Below, piece after piece: positions 1 through 7,650 of a stretch of 22,952 nt of DNA. The first letter of the stretch is position 1. The number at the start of each line of letters is the position of its first letter. The position numbers and the translations under genes were made by a program. The DNA lies in the NCBI GenBank assembly GCA_947258675.1, contig CAMYJP010000047.1:1-22952 (forward strand). Direction: 5' to 3'. The notes under the pieces are model-generated. The model was not told the DNA's origin. It did not search any database and saw only the letters and a program-made list of their open reading frames with translations. This stretch comes from an uncultured Desulfobulbaceae bacterium (GTDB taxonomy: Bacteria > Desulfobacterota > Desulfobulbia > Desulfobulbales > BM004).

Positions 1-122
1 ATATAACAGGAAGTCAAGAAAAAAGCACTACGTTGTGGTATAGGTGAGTGGGTTGGGTATAGTTGATGTAACTCTAATAATATAGAGAAAGCTACATTCC
101 ACCGTATTCTTTTCTGGTTCAA

Positions 123-164
123 GGTTTACAGTTAACGATTTACGGTTTGCGATTTCCGGTTTAG
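123..164. repeat. Degenerate heptamer array (six units)
   Basis: Six consecutive 7-base units follow the pattern (G/A)(G/A)TT(T/A)NS: GGTTTAC, AGTTAAC, GATTTAC, GGTTTGC, GATTTCC and GGTTTAG. Every unit keeps TT at positions 3-4 and ends in C or G. The register holds across all six units without an indel, which makes chance less likely. The function is unknown; it could be a decayed microsatellite-type repeat or a copy of a dispersed intergenic element. Confidence 0.5.
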
Positions 165-334
165 CCCTAAAAATTAACTTGTCCCAGCGTGATAATTAAT
201 CATGTATAATCATAAGGATACGAAATCCGATTATTACTATTATACTGAGAACTGTCATCCGCAAACCTTCCGAGTTCACTTGACTGACATTTTAATATTT
301 AAACAAAAAAAACAATTAGAATGCTGATTTACTT

Positions 335-390
335 AAATAGTTCCTAGCCGGAAACTGTTTTTATTCCGGATTTTGGAACTATTTGTTTCC
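335..390. repeat. Nested inverted repeat
   Basis: An outer 10-bp perfect arm pair (AAATAGTTCC at 335-344, GGAACTATTT at 375-384) encloses an inner 6-bp pair (CCGGAA at 348-353, TTCCGG at 364-369). GTTTCC at 385-390 could also pair with GGAAAC at 350-355. The element would form a two-part hairpin or cruciform. No U-tract follows it, so a rho-independent terminator is unlikely. A small non-autonomous repeat element or a structured intergenic RNA is possible. Confidence 0.55.
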
Positions 391-422
391 AATTCAGAAA
401 CGAGAAATTTTAATCAAAGTCA

Positions 423-489
423 AGGAAATCAAGTAATTGCCCTAAAGGATTTCCTCTGGTCATGCGGAGTCGTACTAGAGTACGTCGCA
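423..489. repeat. Two short hairpins
   Basis: AGGAAATC (423-430) pairs with GATTTCCT (448-455). Immediately after it, CGTACT (471-476) pairs with AGTACG (479-484) around a 2-base loop, with outer TGCG (463-466) and CGCA (486-489). They lie just beyond the stop of the broken minus-strand gene at 522-981. They could contribute to transcript ending there, but no T-run is present on either strand. Confidence 0.35.
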
Positions 490-521
490 CAAACAATTAC
501 GAAGATTGACGCAGAATTTGC

Positions 522-981
522 TTAAAAGGGCCGTTTCCGGATGGAAACTAAATAGCTCTGTATCCAATCGTCAGCACTTTTGCGGTCTCGAAAAATCTCT
601 GTCTGAAAAAGATCATCTTCCACGTAAGCCTGCCATACTCTTGACATACCAAACTGGAGATCAGTTGGTGAAACAAGGGCAACAACTCCATACTCTTGAC
701 ATACCAAACTGGAGATCAGTTGGTGAAACAAGGGCAACAATTATATTGGGGTTAATCTTGGCGGCGGCTTTATCGATCTCTGCTATTTTTCTTACATCTT
801 CAGAGGTTACATTATATTCTTCACAGTGCGATCTATCAATAATGTGGTATTTTTGTTTACGAAGATGCTTGATATTATATATTTCAACATGAGCCTCGAT
901 AATTTCCTCACCTGTCACAATACCTGACGCAACAATTTCAACACCAATATCATTATCCAAGAAATTCACGTTAATAGGCAT
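522..981 (-). pseudogene. Small conserved protein, frameshifted by 55-bp tandem duplication
   Basis: Two overlapping minus-strand frames together encode one protein. The first starts at ATG 981 (after an AAGG ribosome site) with MPINVNFLDN and runs to a stop at 661. The second continues the protein down to 522. Both frames contain the peptide ALVSPTDLQFGMSRVW, because 53 bases are exactly duplicated at a 55-base period (633-685 and 688-740). Since 55 is not a multiple of three, the duplication shifts the frame. Removing one copy leaves 405 bases, exactly 135 codons, ending with the segment that includes QAYVEDDLFQ and DRKSADDWI. The intact protein would be about 134 residues, soluble and without membrane segments. 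It reminds me of uncharacterised STAS/SpoIIAA-like proteins of Deltaproteobacteria, but that is from memory only. The damage may be real, reversible, or an assembly error. Confidence 0.8.
633..740. repeat. 53-bp perfect tandem duplication, period 55 bp
   Basis: Bases 633-685 and 688-740 are identical, separated by two bases (CT). The copies lie inside the minus-strand gene at 522-981 and cause its frameshift. Perfect identity means the event is recent or the copies are kept alike by recombination. Loss of one copy by slippage would restore the reading frame. Confidence 0.95.
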
Positions 982-1157
982 ATATACCTTCGACCAATTT
1001 ATTTTTTTATTGAACACGCGCAGCTTCTGCACTTTCCAGATGAACCCTTATCAAAATTAATATCTAAAAACCATAGAGCTATTACTCAAAAAAAAGATTA
1101 AAACCTATTTGCAGACATATAGAAGTAACTTCTCACATAGTTCACCAATAATGCTAA

Positions 1158-2060
1158 TTAACTGTCCATTTCACGGATAATACGCAAATCTTTTGTCCAA
1201 TTTTTCTGCACTTTAACCCAGAGTTTTAAAAAGACTTTCTTCTCCATCATATCAGCTATATCATGCCTGGCGCTCTTACCAATCTGGCTGAGCTTACTGC
1301 CTTTTTTCCCGATTATAATTCCCTTCTGGGAACTTTTTTCTACAATAATTTTCGCTTGAATTGAAACCAGCCCTTTACTTTCATCTTCTTTAAAACTCTC
1401 AATCATAACCGCTGTTGAATAAGGAATCTCCTGACCGGTAAATAAAAAAATCTTTTCCCTGATAATTTCTGCTGCGATGAAACGCTCTGTTGCATCAGTT
1501 GGAATATCCTCAGGATACATCCGAGGCCCGACATGCATATAATCGAGCAGTTTCTGAAGCAGAATATCTGTACCGTTACTATTTAGTGCAGATATAGGGA
1601 TGATGTCTGCAAAAGGATAGATTTTCTGATAGGTATCTATGATGGGCAGCAAATCTTCCTTATCTAACTGATCTATTTTGTTGAGGACCAGAATGGCCGG
1701 ACAGGATGTATCCTCAAGATATGTGATCGCTTTAATATTTTTTTCCGGAAGCGGCAATGAGACGTCGATTAAAAAAAGAATTACCTCAACCTCTTTTAGG
1801 CTGGAAACTGCAGCTTTGACCATTTCTTCATTTAATGGTTGTCTTGCCTTGTGTAATCCGGGAGTATCAATGAGCACAATCTGATAATCCTCGCTATTTA
1901 TAATGCCTAAGATCCGTTTTCTGGTAGTTTGCGGTTTTGGAGTGACAATCGAAATTTTCTGCCCGAGATAAACATTTAACAGTGTAGATTTGCCAACATT
2001 CGGTGGCCCGACAATTGCCACTACTCCTGTTTTTACTGGTTTCTCTAAATTATCATCCAT
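1158..2060 (-). CDS. era: GTPase Era
   Basis: Era is a Ras-like GTPase with a KH domain that binds the 3' end of 16S rRNA and helps mature the small ribosomal subunit. The protein shows G1 (GPPNVGKST), G3 (DTPG), G4 (NKID) and a G5-like SAL, then the linker and a C-terminal KH domain with the GIIIGKKG loop. From ATG 2060 it is 300 residues, the usual family length. A TTG at 2087 in the same frame would add nine residues; neither start has a well-spaced ribosome site, and I prefer the ATG because it matches family length. It is transcribed divergently from the exoribonuclease gene at 2394, and both act on RNA. All key residues look intact. Confidence 0.96.
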   Translation of the reverse strand: MDDNLEKPVKTGVVAIVGPPNVGKSTLLNVYLGQKISIVTPKPQTTRKRILGIINSEDYQIVLIDTPGLHKARQPLNEEMVKAAVSSLKEVEVILFLIDVSLPLPEKNIKAITYLEDTSCPAILVLNKIDQLDKEDLLPIIDTYQKIYPFADIIPISALNSNGTDILLQKLLDYMHVGPRMYPEDIPTDATERFIAAEIIREKIFLFTGQEIPYSTAVMIESFKEDESKGLVSIQAKIIVEKSSQKGIIIGKKGSKLSQIGKSARHDIADMMEKKVFLKLWVKVQKNWTKDLRIIREMDS

Positions 2061-2393
2061 ACCTTTTACTCGAATATCTCCTGCCAAAATGATATAAGCT
2101 ACAAGAAAGAAACAGTCTAGGTGCTCTTAGCTTTTGGGATGTTGTTATCTGCATTGACCTTGTTTTTTTATAATACACGTTTTATAACAGTGCACCATAT
2201 GAAAAACGAAAACTGAATGATGCCCGAAAGTACCTACCCTTTTTCCGATCCCGATAAAGCAGTATGCTTGACGCCCCAAGTTCGCAGATAGCAAAATGGG
2301 GCATTATTCAAAAGCAACAGTAGCTGATGTATTGGTCACCGTTCAGCCGACTCGAAAATCCATAACCATTTTTTAGAAGGACCTCTCCACACT
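2061..2393. promoter_or_regulatory. Divergent intergenic region between era and the RNase gene
   Basis: This roughly 330-base spacer must carry promoters for both flanking genes. A TATAAT hexamer lies at 2169-2174 on the plus strand, without a convincing -35 at normal spacing. A TTGACG at 2268-2273 is followed 18 bases later by CAAAAT, a weak pair. An inverted repeat, GCCCCA (2273-2278) with TGGGGC (2297-2302), overlaps that candidate and could be an operator or an RNA hairpin. AGAAGGA at 2374-2380 is the likely but distant ribosome site for the gene at 2394. No gene is seen. Confidence 0.4.
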
Positions 2394-4382
2394 ATGGCTA
2401 TAACCGGCTCCATAATAGAATATCTTGAAAGCGGTAAATTTTCCTGTGGAGTAGTTACCGGAGTTGATGGAAAAAGGGTTCACGTGATTAATCAAAATGG
2501 CAGAGAAGTAAATCTTCCTCTGACCCGTATTATTCACGAATCATCACGCCCACTCCCGGCTATGGACAAAAGTGAAATCCTCAAGCACATGCAGAGTTTA
2601 TCACACAAAAGGCACAGTTTAATGGCTTCCATAAATCTTGAGGAAATATGGAACCTTATATCAGAGGAACCTGAAGAACTTTATGAACCACGCCTACTGG
2701 CAGAACTTTTTTTCGGCAATGACACCAATGATGACCATATTGCATCATTTTTAAGAGCAATTTTTCAAGACCGACTGTTTTTCAAGTTCAAAGAAGGAAA
2801 AGTCATTGCCCATCCTCCTGAAGTTACCGAACAACTGCGCCAGCAAATGGAAAAAGAAAAACAGCAGGAAGAATTGCTTTCAACAGGAGCAGAAGGATTA
2901 TCCCTGATTTATCAGGACGTTGACCAGCCAGAATGGGCAGGGCGTGAAAAATGTCTGCAGCTCATTAAAGAGTATTATCTATTTGATAAAGAAGCAAAAA
3001 ACAGTGCATTAGCCCGCCAACTCTTAAAAAAGGCAAAGCTCACTGGCCCTCATGATCCTTTCCATCTACTTGTCAAGGCAGGCGTCTGGAAAAAGAATGA
3101 AAACATTCCTCTGCTACGATCTGAATTATCGAAAGAGTTTTCTGATGGAGCACGGTTGCAGGCTGAATCACTCAAAGAAACCGACCCTGATACACTTATT
3201 GCTCTGGGCCGTGAAGATTTGCGTCACCTTCCGCTGATGACGATTGATGGGAAATATACCAGGGATTTTGATGATGCACTTCATATTGAAAAGCAGGGAG
3301 AGAATTATCTTGTAGGAGTCCATATTTCCGATGTTACTCATTATATCAGCCCGGGAACTCCACTATTCGAAGAAGCACTGACAAGGTGTACATCAATTTA
3401 TTTTCCGGATACTACAATTCCCATGATGCCGCAGGCTATATCAGAAGGTTTGTGCAGTCTGATCGCAGGAAAAGAGCGTCCGGCGCTTAGTTTTATGATA
3501 CTGATGTCAACAGAAGGAGAGATACTTGATTACAGAATAACAGCAAGCGTAGTTACTGTTAAAAGACAGCTGAATTATGCAGAAGTGAATAACATGATAA
3601 GCAGTGATGAAGAATTGACAATTCTCAGTAATCTCAGCCAAAAATTAAGGAAAAAAAGGCTTGCCTCCGGAGCACTGATTCTTCCTTTTCCGGAACTCGA
3701 AATCTATATTAACCCAGATGATACGGTCAATATTAAACTCTCCGACACAGAATCAGACAGTCGGGTACTGGTTTCAGAATTTATGATACTGGCCAATACT
3801 CTGGCTGCCGGACATATGGCAGACAGAGAAACGCCGGCACTTTTCAGAAGCCAACCGCCCCCCCGGAAGCGACTGGTGGAAGGCTTTGACAGAGACCTTT
3901 ACATAAATATCCGCCAGCGTAAAATGCTATCTCCCATGACCCTGTCGGTAAAGGCAAAACCGCATAGCAGTCTAGGTGTTCAGCTATATACCACAATTAC
4001 TTCACCTATCAGACGACTGGTGGACCTTCTCATGCAGCATCAACTCATAAATCTGTTAAGAAATAACAGTACACTCTTTACTAAAAGGGATCTTCGTGGT
4101 TATGCCGATATAATTAACACCACTCAGTCTCGAGTAAACACCTCTAAACAACTCAGACAACGTTACTGGATTTTAAAACACTTAGAATCATTGGTGGGAG
4201 AGCGTGTTGATGCTATGATAATCGAAAGGGGACACAGAAGAGTTCATGTGGTGTTGGTGAATTATATGCTGGACGCCGACCTTCCTGCCAATCAGGGAAC
4301 ATTGGCCAGACCAGGAGAGACAGTCCCTGTAAGGATTGCCAAGGCAAACGCCCTTTCTAATATTCTTCGAGTGGAATGGTAA
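2394..4382 (+). CDS. RNase II/R-family 3'-5' exoribonuclease
   Basis: This protein degrades RNA from the 3' end, releasing nucleoside monophosphates, with two metal ions. The first ~70 residues look like a small beta-rich RNA-binding module, followed by a helical region rich in charged residues. The RNB catalytic domain starts near residue 280. The metal-binding cluster TIDGKYTRDFDDAL has all four acidic residues (D285, D291, D293, D294), and the catalytic SPIRR motif lies in YTTITSPIRRLVDLL. The C-terminal ~70 residues (VGERVDAMIIERG onward) resemble an S1-like barrel. At 662 residues it is closer to RNase II (about 640) than to RNase R (about 800). It lacks the long basic tail typical of RNase R. 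The active site looks complete. I give no symbol because rnb and rnr cannot be separated safely by eye. Confidence 0.9.
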   Translation: MAITGSIIEYLESGKFSCGVVTGVDGKRVHVINQNGREVNLPLTRIIHESSRPLPAMDKSEILKHMQSLSHKRHSLMASINLEEIWNLISEEPEELYEPRLLAELFFGNDTNDDHIASFLRAIFQDRLFFKFKEGKVIAHPPEVTEQLRQQMEKEKQQEELLSTGAEGLSLIYQDVDQPEWAGREKCLQLIKEYYLFDKEAKNSALARQLLKKAKLTGPHDPFHLLVKAGVWKKNENIPLLRSELSKEFSDGARLQAESLKETDPDTLIALGREDLRHLPLMTIDGKYTRDFDDALHIEKQGENYLVGVHISDVTHYISPGTPLFEEALTRCTSIYFPDTTIPMMPQAISEGLCSLIAGKERPALSFMILMSTEGEILDYRITASVVTVKRQLNYAEVNNMISSDEELTILSNLSQKLRKKRLASGALILPFPELEIYINPDDTVNIKLSDTESDSRVLVSEFMILANTLAAGHMADRETPALFRSQPPPRKRLVEGFDRDLYINIRQRKMLSPMTLSVKAKPHSSLGVQLYTTITSPIRRLVDLLMQHQLINLLRNNSTLFTKRDLRGYADIINTTQSRVNTSKQLRQRYWILKHLESLVGERVDAMIIERGHRRVHVVLVNYMLDADLPANQGTLARPGETVPVRIAKANALSNILRVEW

Positions 4383-4401
4383 GACCGAAAATAATATTGA
4401 T

Positions 4402-4746
4402 CTAGAATTTAAACGGTAAAAAGCAGATGAGCAATAACGCCACAAGGATCGGTGGCAAGAAATAATTAATAAAAACCGAAACAACTTTCTTGCAACCTCC
4501 CTGCCCCCCCCTCTGCTTTTGACAAATTTCATTAATAATTATTCTGACATAACTTCGCACCCAGAAAGGAACCACATTATCAATTTGATATTTTTCCAGG
4601 TGTGCCATTATTGTTGGTCTATCAGCGTTTTGCCCGTACCAGAACTTAAATGCATTATCGAAAAGTGTATACCGGCTTATTTTCAAAGATGTAATTACAC
4701 TGCCAATATTCTCCGGGTCAAAAGGATTCTTTGTTTGTATGTCCAT
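4402..4746 (-). CDS. Small hypothetical protein with C-terminal membrane segment
   Basis: The family is not one I recognise. From ATG 4746, preceded at good spacing by GGTG, the product has 114 residues; ATG 4752 and GTG 4755 are in-frame alternatives. The first ~85 residues are soluble and protein-like, with a mixed hydrophobic and charged pattern (DRPTIMAHLEKYQ, VPFWVRSYVRIIINEI). A basic Gly-rich linker follows, then a single C-terminal hydrophobic segment (about residues 93-112, YFLPPILVALLLICFLPF), giving a tail-anchored look. The opposite-strand frame over the same bases (4519-4797) is poorer in composition. The gene converges on the exoribonuclease gene with only 19 bases between the stops, so they could share a terminator region, but no clear hairpin is seen. 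Confidence 0.6.
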   Translation of the reverse strand: MDIQTKNPFDPENIGSVITSLKISRYTLFDNAFKFWYGQNADRPTIMAHLEKYQIDNVVPFWVRSYVRIIINEICQKQRGGQGGCKKVVSVFINYFLPPILVALLLICFLPFKF

Positions 4747-4755
4747 GATCATCAC

Positions 4756-5248
4756 CAGTGGTTGTTATTGAGGTACCGCCAGCTTATGAATCGTTGACAA
4801 TTCTTTTTCCATTTATTTCTTTTAGAGCAATAATGATGCCCAAATATACAAAATAGACGAAATATAATAATTTCAAACTCTTACTAACCTTACTATCTAC
4901 TTATTGTTCACCCACTGAGGAAAAGTTAGAATAATTACGAAATAGTCTAGAATTTTTCCTAAAAAATCCTATTGTTACCTTTAGCCTGAAATATTCAGGT
5001 GGTGAGTTGGCTGAAGATGCAAGGAAGAGGGTGATTCGCTGTAGTTGGCTACGCGGAAAACCCGATGATGAATCAGATTCAACCAAATCACCGCCCCCGA
5101 AGGGTGACTCTATTCAATTGCAGTTACACCACAAGAAAAAAACACTCTGTGATTTTGAAAAACACTCAAAAAGAAAGCAATTGAGACAAAAGATCAATAA
5201 GATAAAACAATTTTAAGTCCAGAGTCATGAACAATCCGGGTTGATTAG
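4756..5248. other. Intergenic stretch, no convincing gene
   Basis: About 490 bases without a supportable gene. A frame from TTG 5007 to 5216 encodes 69 highly charged residues (many K, R, D, S) with no family resemblance; GGTGGTGAG precedes it, but I consider it more likely non-coding. TCACC (about 5086) and GGTGA (about 5103) could form a short hairpin. The GC-richer island at about 5000-5110 in an AT-rich surrounding might be a structured RNA, but no known RNA family is recognised. Confidence 0.4.
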
Positions 5249-5461
5249 ATGACACGAGACAAAAACAAAAAAGAATGTAAAACCTGCGGCAGATCCGGGC
5301 AAATCACCTTTTTTAAAGGAGTAAGCAGGTTTCTCTTGTCATGGGAGGAGTGCCCAGAGTGTGCAGGACTTGGTTATATTGTTCATCCCCATGACAATAA
5401 TGAAACAGAACAAAAGACGGCAAATAATAAAAATAAACAACGCAAAAAAAGAGAAGATTAG
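5249..5461 (+). CDS. Small DnaJ-type zinc-finger protein
   Basis: A 70-residue protein with two cysteine knuckles spaced as in DnaJ-type zinc fingers: CKTCGRSG (residues 10-17) and CPECAGLG (about 35-42). This gives CxxCxxxG-N17-CxxCxGxG, enough to bind one zinc ion. The C-terminal ~25 residues are hydrophilic and basic (NNKNKQRKKRED), suggesting a disordered or nucleic-acid-binding tail. There is no J domain and no signal peptide. It starts at ATG 5249 with only a weak ribosome site. It is the last gene before the dcw cluster, separated from mraZ by 284 bases that hold a promoter, so it probably is not co-transcribed with mraZ. A role in folding or RNA/DNA binding is a guess from the zinc finger alone. 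Confidence 0.7.
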   Translation: MTRDKNKKECKTCGRSGQITFFKGVSRFLLSWEECPECAGLGYIVHPHDNNETEQKTANNKNKQRKKRED

Positions 5462-5555
5462 TAACATCCGAGAGCATTTACTATTCTGCCTGTTAAAATA
5501 TACCTTCCCGCTCCTACTCTGGAAAATTCATGAAATTTTGCAAAAAACCAGCAGC

Positions 5556-5605
5556 ACCACATAGTGTACCTCGTCTCAAACAATACCACCATATGTAGTA
5601 CCTCG
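5556..5605. repeat. Imperfect direct repeat upstream of the mraZ promoter
   Basis: Two similar blocks, 5556-5573 and 5585-5605, each run from ACCAC to the octamer GTACCTCG (5566-5573 and 5598-5605), spaced 32 bases apart. They lie about 55 bases upstream of the -35 box. Binding by an activator is possible but unsupported otherwise. An AT-only hairpin (AAAATT 5523-5528 with AATTTT 5534-5539) lies just before. Confidence 0.3.
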
Positions 5606-5658
5606 AGTTTTTCCTGAAAAAAATCTCATAATTATAGCCTGTTGAGACCATTTTTCCC

Positions 5659-5687
5659 TTGACATGACAGATCTCTTTCTATAAATA
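5659..5687 (+). promoter_or_regulatory. Sigma-70-type promoter of the dcw operon
   Basis: A perfect -35 hexamer TTGACA (5659-5664) is followed by an AT-rich -10 area, read either as TATAAA (5680-5685, 15-base spacer) or TAAATA (5682-5687, 17-base spacer). Transcription would start near 5692-5695, right at the first MraZ box. It is the best promoter in the window and probably drives mraZ and much of the cluster. Confidence 0.75.
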
Positions 5688-5695
5688 GATCGAAA

Positions 5696-5729
5696 GTGGT
5701 AAAAAGTGGGTTAAAAGGGAAAATAAGGG
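5696..5729 (+). promoter_or_regulatory. Four-box MraZ operator
   Basis: GTGG at 5696 and 5706, then AGGG at 5716 and 5726, recur with an exact 10-base period, separated by A/T-rich hexamers. MraZ proteins are known to bind direct G-rich repeats with about 10-base spacing upstream of their own gene, one box per helical turn. The array sits between the likely transcription start and the mraZ ATG at 5746, as expected for autorepression. The first two boxes (AAAGTGG form) are the better matches. Confidence 0.75.
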
Positions 5730-5745
5730 CGGAAATTGACAATCC

Positions 5746-6213
5746 ATGGCTAAAAACACTTACAAATCAGAAAATCGGTTCAGGAGTCGTTCAGAACACA
5801 ATGTTGACGCCAAAGGAAGGCTGAACATCCCGAGCCGTTTTCGAGAAGTATTACGGGATGAATATGCTGACATGCTGATGCTGACAAATTGGCATAAATG
5901 TCTCAAAGCCTATCCCGCTCAAGTTTGGGAAGACCTTGAATCCACCTTACTTAGCCAGGGCAAGAAACAGCCTGGCTTAGCCTCTTTTGTGCGATATGTC
6001 ATTTCCGGTGTTACCGAATGTTCTCCTGACAAACAGGGCCGCATATTAATTCCACCAGCCCTGAGAACAGATTTCGGAATTACCAAGTCCATCATACTTA
6101 ACGGAATGCTTGATCACTTCGAGATCTGGAACAAGGTCGATTGGGAAACTGAAACCAAACAAACCAGAGATCAGTTTGATAGTTTCGATTTAGCAGCCTT
6201 GGGCATACTTTAA
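5746..6213 (+). CDS. mraZ: Transcriptional regulator MraZ
   Basis: MraZ is a ring-forming DNA-binding protein of the AbrB-like fold that represses the dcw operon from boxes before its own gene. The two tandem MraZ repeats are clear: DAKGRLNIPSRFRE (about residues 22-35) and DKQGRILIPPALR (about residues 89-101), each with the DxxGR signature. Length (155 residues) is normal; the first ~15 residues are an extra polar N-terminal stretch. It starts at ATG 5746 directly downstream of the promoter and the four-box operator; the ribosome site (GGCGG) is distant. It is the first gene of the cluster, 69 bases before rsmH. Confidence 0.95.
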   Translation: MAKNTYKSENRFRSRSEHNVDAKGRLNIPSRFREVLRDEYADMLMLTNWHKCLKAYPAQVWEDLESTLLSQGKKQPGLASFVRYVISGVTECSPDKQGRILIPPALRTDFGITKSIILNGMLDHFEIWNKVDWETETKQTRDQFDSFDLAALGIL

Positions 6214-6282
6214 TAATAGATCCGGGTTGCAAAATAGTCTTTTAAATAGAAAAAGAGCGTATTCAATACGAGAACAGATGAA

Positions 6283-7179
6283 GTGGTTCACACCCCTGTA
6301 CTGCTTAAAGAAACTATCAATTTACTGGCGCCGGCCGATGGCGGAATTTATGTGGACGGCACCCTGGGAATGGGAGGTCATAGTCGAGTAATTCTCGAAA
6401 AAAGCAGGCCCGGCGGGCGGGTAATAGGGCTTGACAGAGACTTAGATGCACTGGCGCAAGCCCGAAAAAACCTTGCATCATACGATAACCGAATCAGCTT
6501 TTTCCACAGGAACTTCATTGAGACCAGACAAGTTCTGACGGAAATCGGCATTGAGTATGCAGATGGCCTGTTATTGGACTTGGGAGTTTCCTCAATGCAG
6601 CTTGATTCCGGTAGCAGAGGCTTCAGCTTCAAAGGAAGTAACCCTCTGGACATGAGAATGGACCCCCGCTCATCGGTAACTGCCGCAAAGTTGGTTAACA
6701 CGGAGAGCGAAGATGAATTGGCAAACATTTTTTACTATTACGGCGAGGAACAACAGTCAAGGAGGATCGCTGCTCGAATCGTGGCAGAACGGAAAAAAAC
6801 CAGGATCGAAACAACGGACAGGCTTGCCGATATTGTGGCACAGGCTATCCCCAAACGTTTTCATCCGAAAAAAATCCATGTTGCCACGAAAGTCTTCCAG
6901 GCTCTACGGATCGCGGTTAACCAAGAACTGGAAAATCTTTCAGAAATACTTGACGCGGCTTTAACCATCCTGAAACCGGGAGGAATTATTTGCATCATTT
7001 CATTCCATTCTCTGGAAGACCGCCTGGTTAAATGTAAATTTAGAGAAGATCCGGTATTTGATCCGCTTACCAAAAAGCCGATAGTTCCGGAAAAAAATGA
7101 GCGCCAGACGAACCCAAGAGCACGCAGCGCTAAACTTCGAGCAGCCAGACTGCTCAACATGTCGAAATTGGAGGGCTAG
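6283..7179 (+). CDS. rsmH: 16S rRNA (cytosine-1402 N4)-methyltransferase RsmH
   Basis: RsmH (MraW) methylates N4 of C1402 in the ribosomal P site using S-adenosylmethionine. The start is GTG 6283, giving VHTPVLLKETI, the standard N-terminus. Family motifs are all present: VDGTLGMGGHS (SAM loop), GLDRDLDAL, LLLDLGVSSMQLD, RGFSF and the DMRMDPR loop, HVATKVFQALRIAVNQEL, and IISFHSLEDRLVK near the C-terminus. At 298 residues it is close to the usual ~310. It is the second gene of the cluster and its stop codon is only two bases before the next start. It looks fully functional. Confidence 0.96.
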   Translation: MVHTPVLLKETINLLAPADGGIYVDGTLGMGGHSRVILEKSRPGGRVIGLDRDLDALAQARKNLASYDNRISFFHRNFIETRQVLTEIGIEYADGLLLDLGVSSMQLDSGSRGFSFKGSNPLDMRMDPRSSVTAAKLVNTESEDELANIFYYYGEEQQSRRIAARIVAERKKTRIETTDRLADIVAQAIPKRFHPKKIHVATKVFQALRIAVNQELENLSEILDAALTILKPGGIICIISFHSLEDRLVKCKFREDPVFDPLTKKPIVPEKNERQTNPRARSAKLRAARLLNMSKLEG

Positions 7180-7181
7180 TA

Positions 7182-7547
7182 ATGATACAGGATTATTCAA
7201 GCCGATGTTTTCTAGACACCGGGACCAGGTTTCATCGCCCGAAGCTGATGTTCACGAAAAAAAATACTCGTCAGACTTCAACCGGCTGGATGCTTTGGAA
7301 ATCGGTGGGAGCATTGCTTGTCCTCGCACTAATTATTGGAATGGCATCTACATACTGGTTCGGAAGCCAGATACGTGTTGCTCTGGACAATGTTGGAAAA
7401 AACCAGACAATACATAAAGAACTGTTGGCTCATAACAACCAATTACTCGCCCGTAGGGACACTTTATTGTCCAGCGAATCATTTGAGTCAATAGCAAAAG
7501 AATTAGGGCTGTATCCGCGCTCTGAAGGGCAAGTACGTCACCCATAG
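7182..7547 (+). CDS. ftsL: FtsL-like division protein
   Basis: This 121-residue protein has the architecture of FtsL: a short basic cytoplasmic N-terminus, one transmembrane segment (about residues 39-61, VGALLVLALIIGMASTYWF), then a periplasmic coiled-coil-like helix (VALDNVGKNQTIHKELLAHNNQ) and an LGLYP-type ending, seen in FtsL/FtsB-type proteins. FtsL joins FtsB and FtsQ in the divisome and activates FtsW-FtsI. The start ATG 7182 has a strong ribosome site (GGAGGG) overlapping the end of rsmH, two bases after its stop. Assignment rests on position between rsmH and the ftsI-like gene plus topology, since FtsL sequences diverge quickly. The family is sound; the exact name is slightly uncertain. 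Confidence 0.8.
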   Translation: MIQDYSSRCFLDTGTRFHRPKLMFTKKNTRQTSTGWMLWKSVGALLVLALIIGMASTYWFGSQIRVALDNVGKNQTIHKELLAHNNQLLARRDTLLSSESFESIAKELGLYPRSEGQVRHP

Positions 7548-7650
7548 CAGATTGCAGCAGATCAGCCCGGCTTTCCGGGTAAGGATGTGCCACCTGGTTG
7601 CGAAATGTCAAACAGAAAAATGATTCAACATTCTATCAGGTCGTACATTA

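Larger units (their letters stand above)
1..521. other. Non-coding left flank with repeats
   Basis: No convincing gene is seen on either strand in this stretch. It is AT-rich and contains a run of degenerate heptamers (123-164), a nested inverted repeat (335-390) and two further hairpins (423-489), each listed separately. The reading frame that opens at 506 on the plus strand runs antisense to the broken gene at 522-981 and is not credible as a protein. Confidence 0.6.

Noticed and set aside
506..892. Plus-strand open frame of 128 codons
   Set aside because: It runs antisense through the duplicated minus-strand gene and its length owes much to the 55-base duplication; the composition is not protein-like.
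4519..4797. Plus-strand frame of 92 codons
   Set aside because: It overlaps the better minus-strand gene at 4402-4746; its composition and start are poorer.
5000..5110. Possible riboswitch or structured RNA before the zinc-finger gene
   Set aside because: The GC-rich island and short hairpin drew attention, but none of the riboswitch or small RNA cores I know can be matched, and the downstream gene gives no metabolic clue.
5007..5216. 69-codon frame from TTG upstream of the small zinc-finger gene
   Set aside because: Low-complexity charged composition, TTG start, no family resemblance. Kept only as a note in the intergenic entry.
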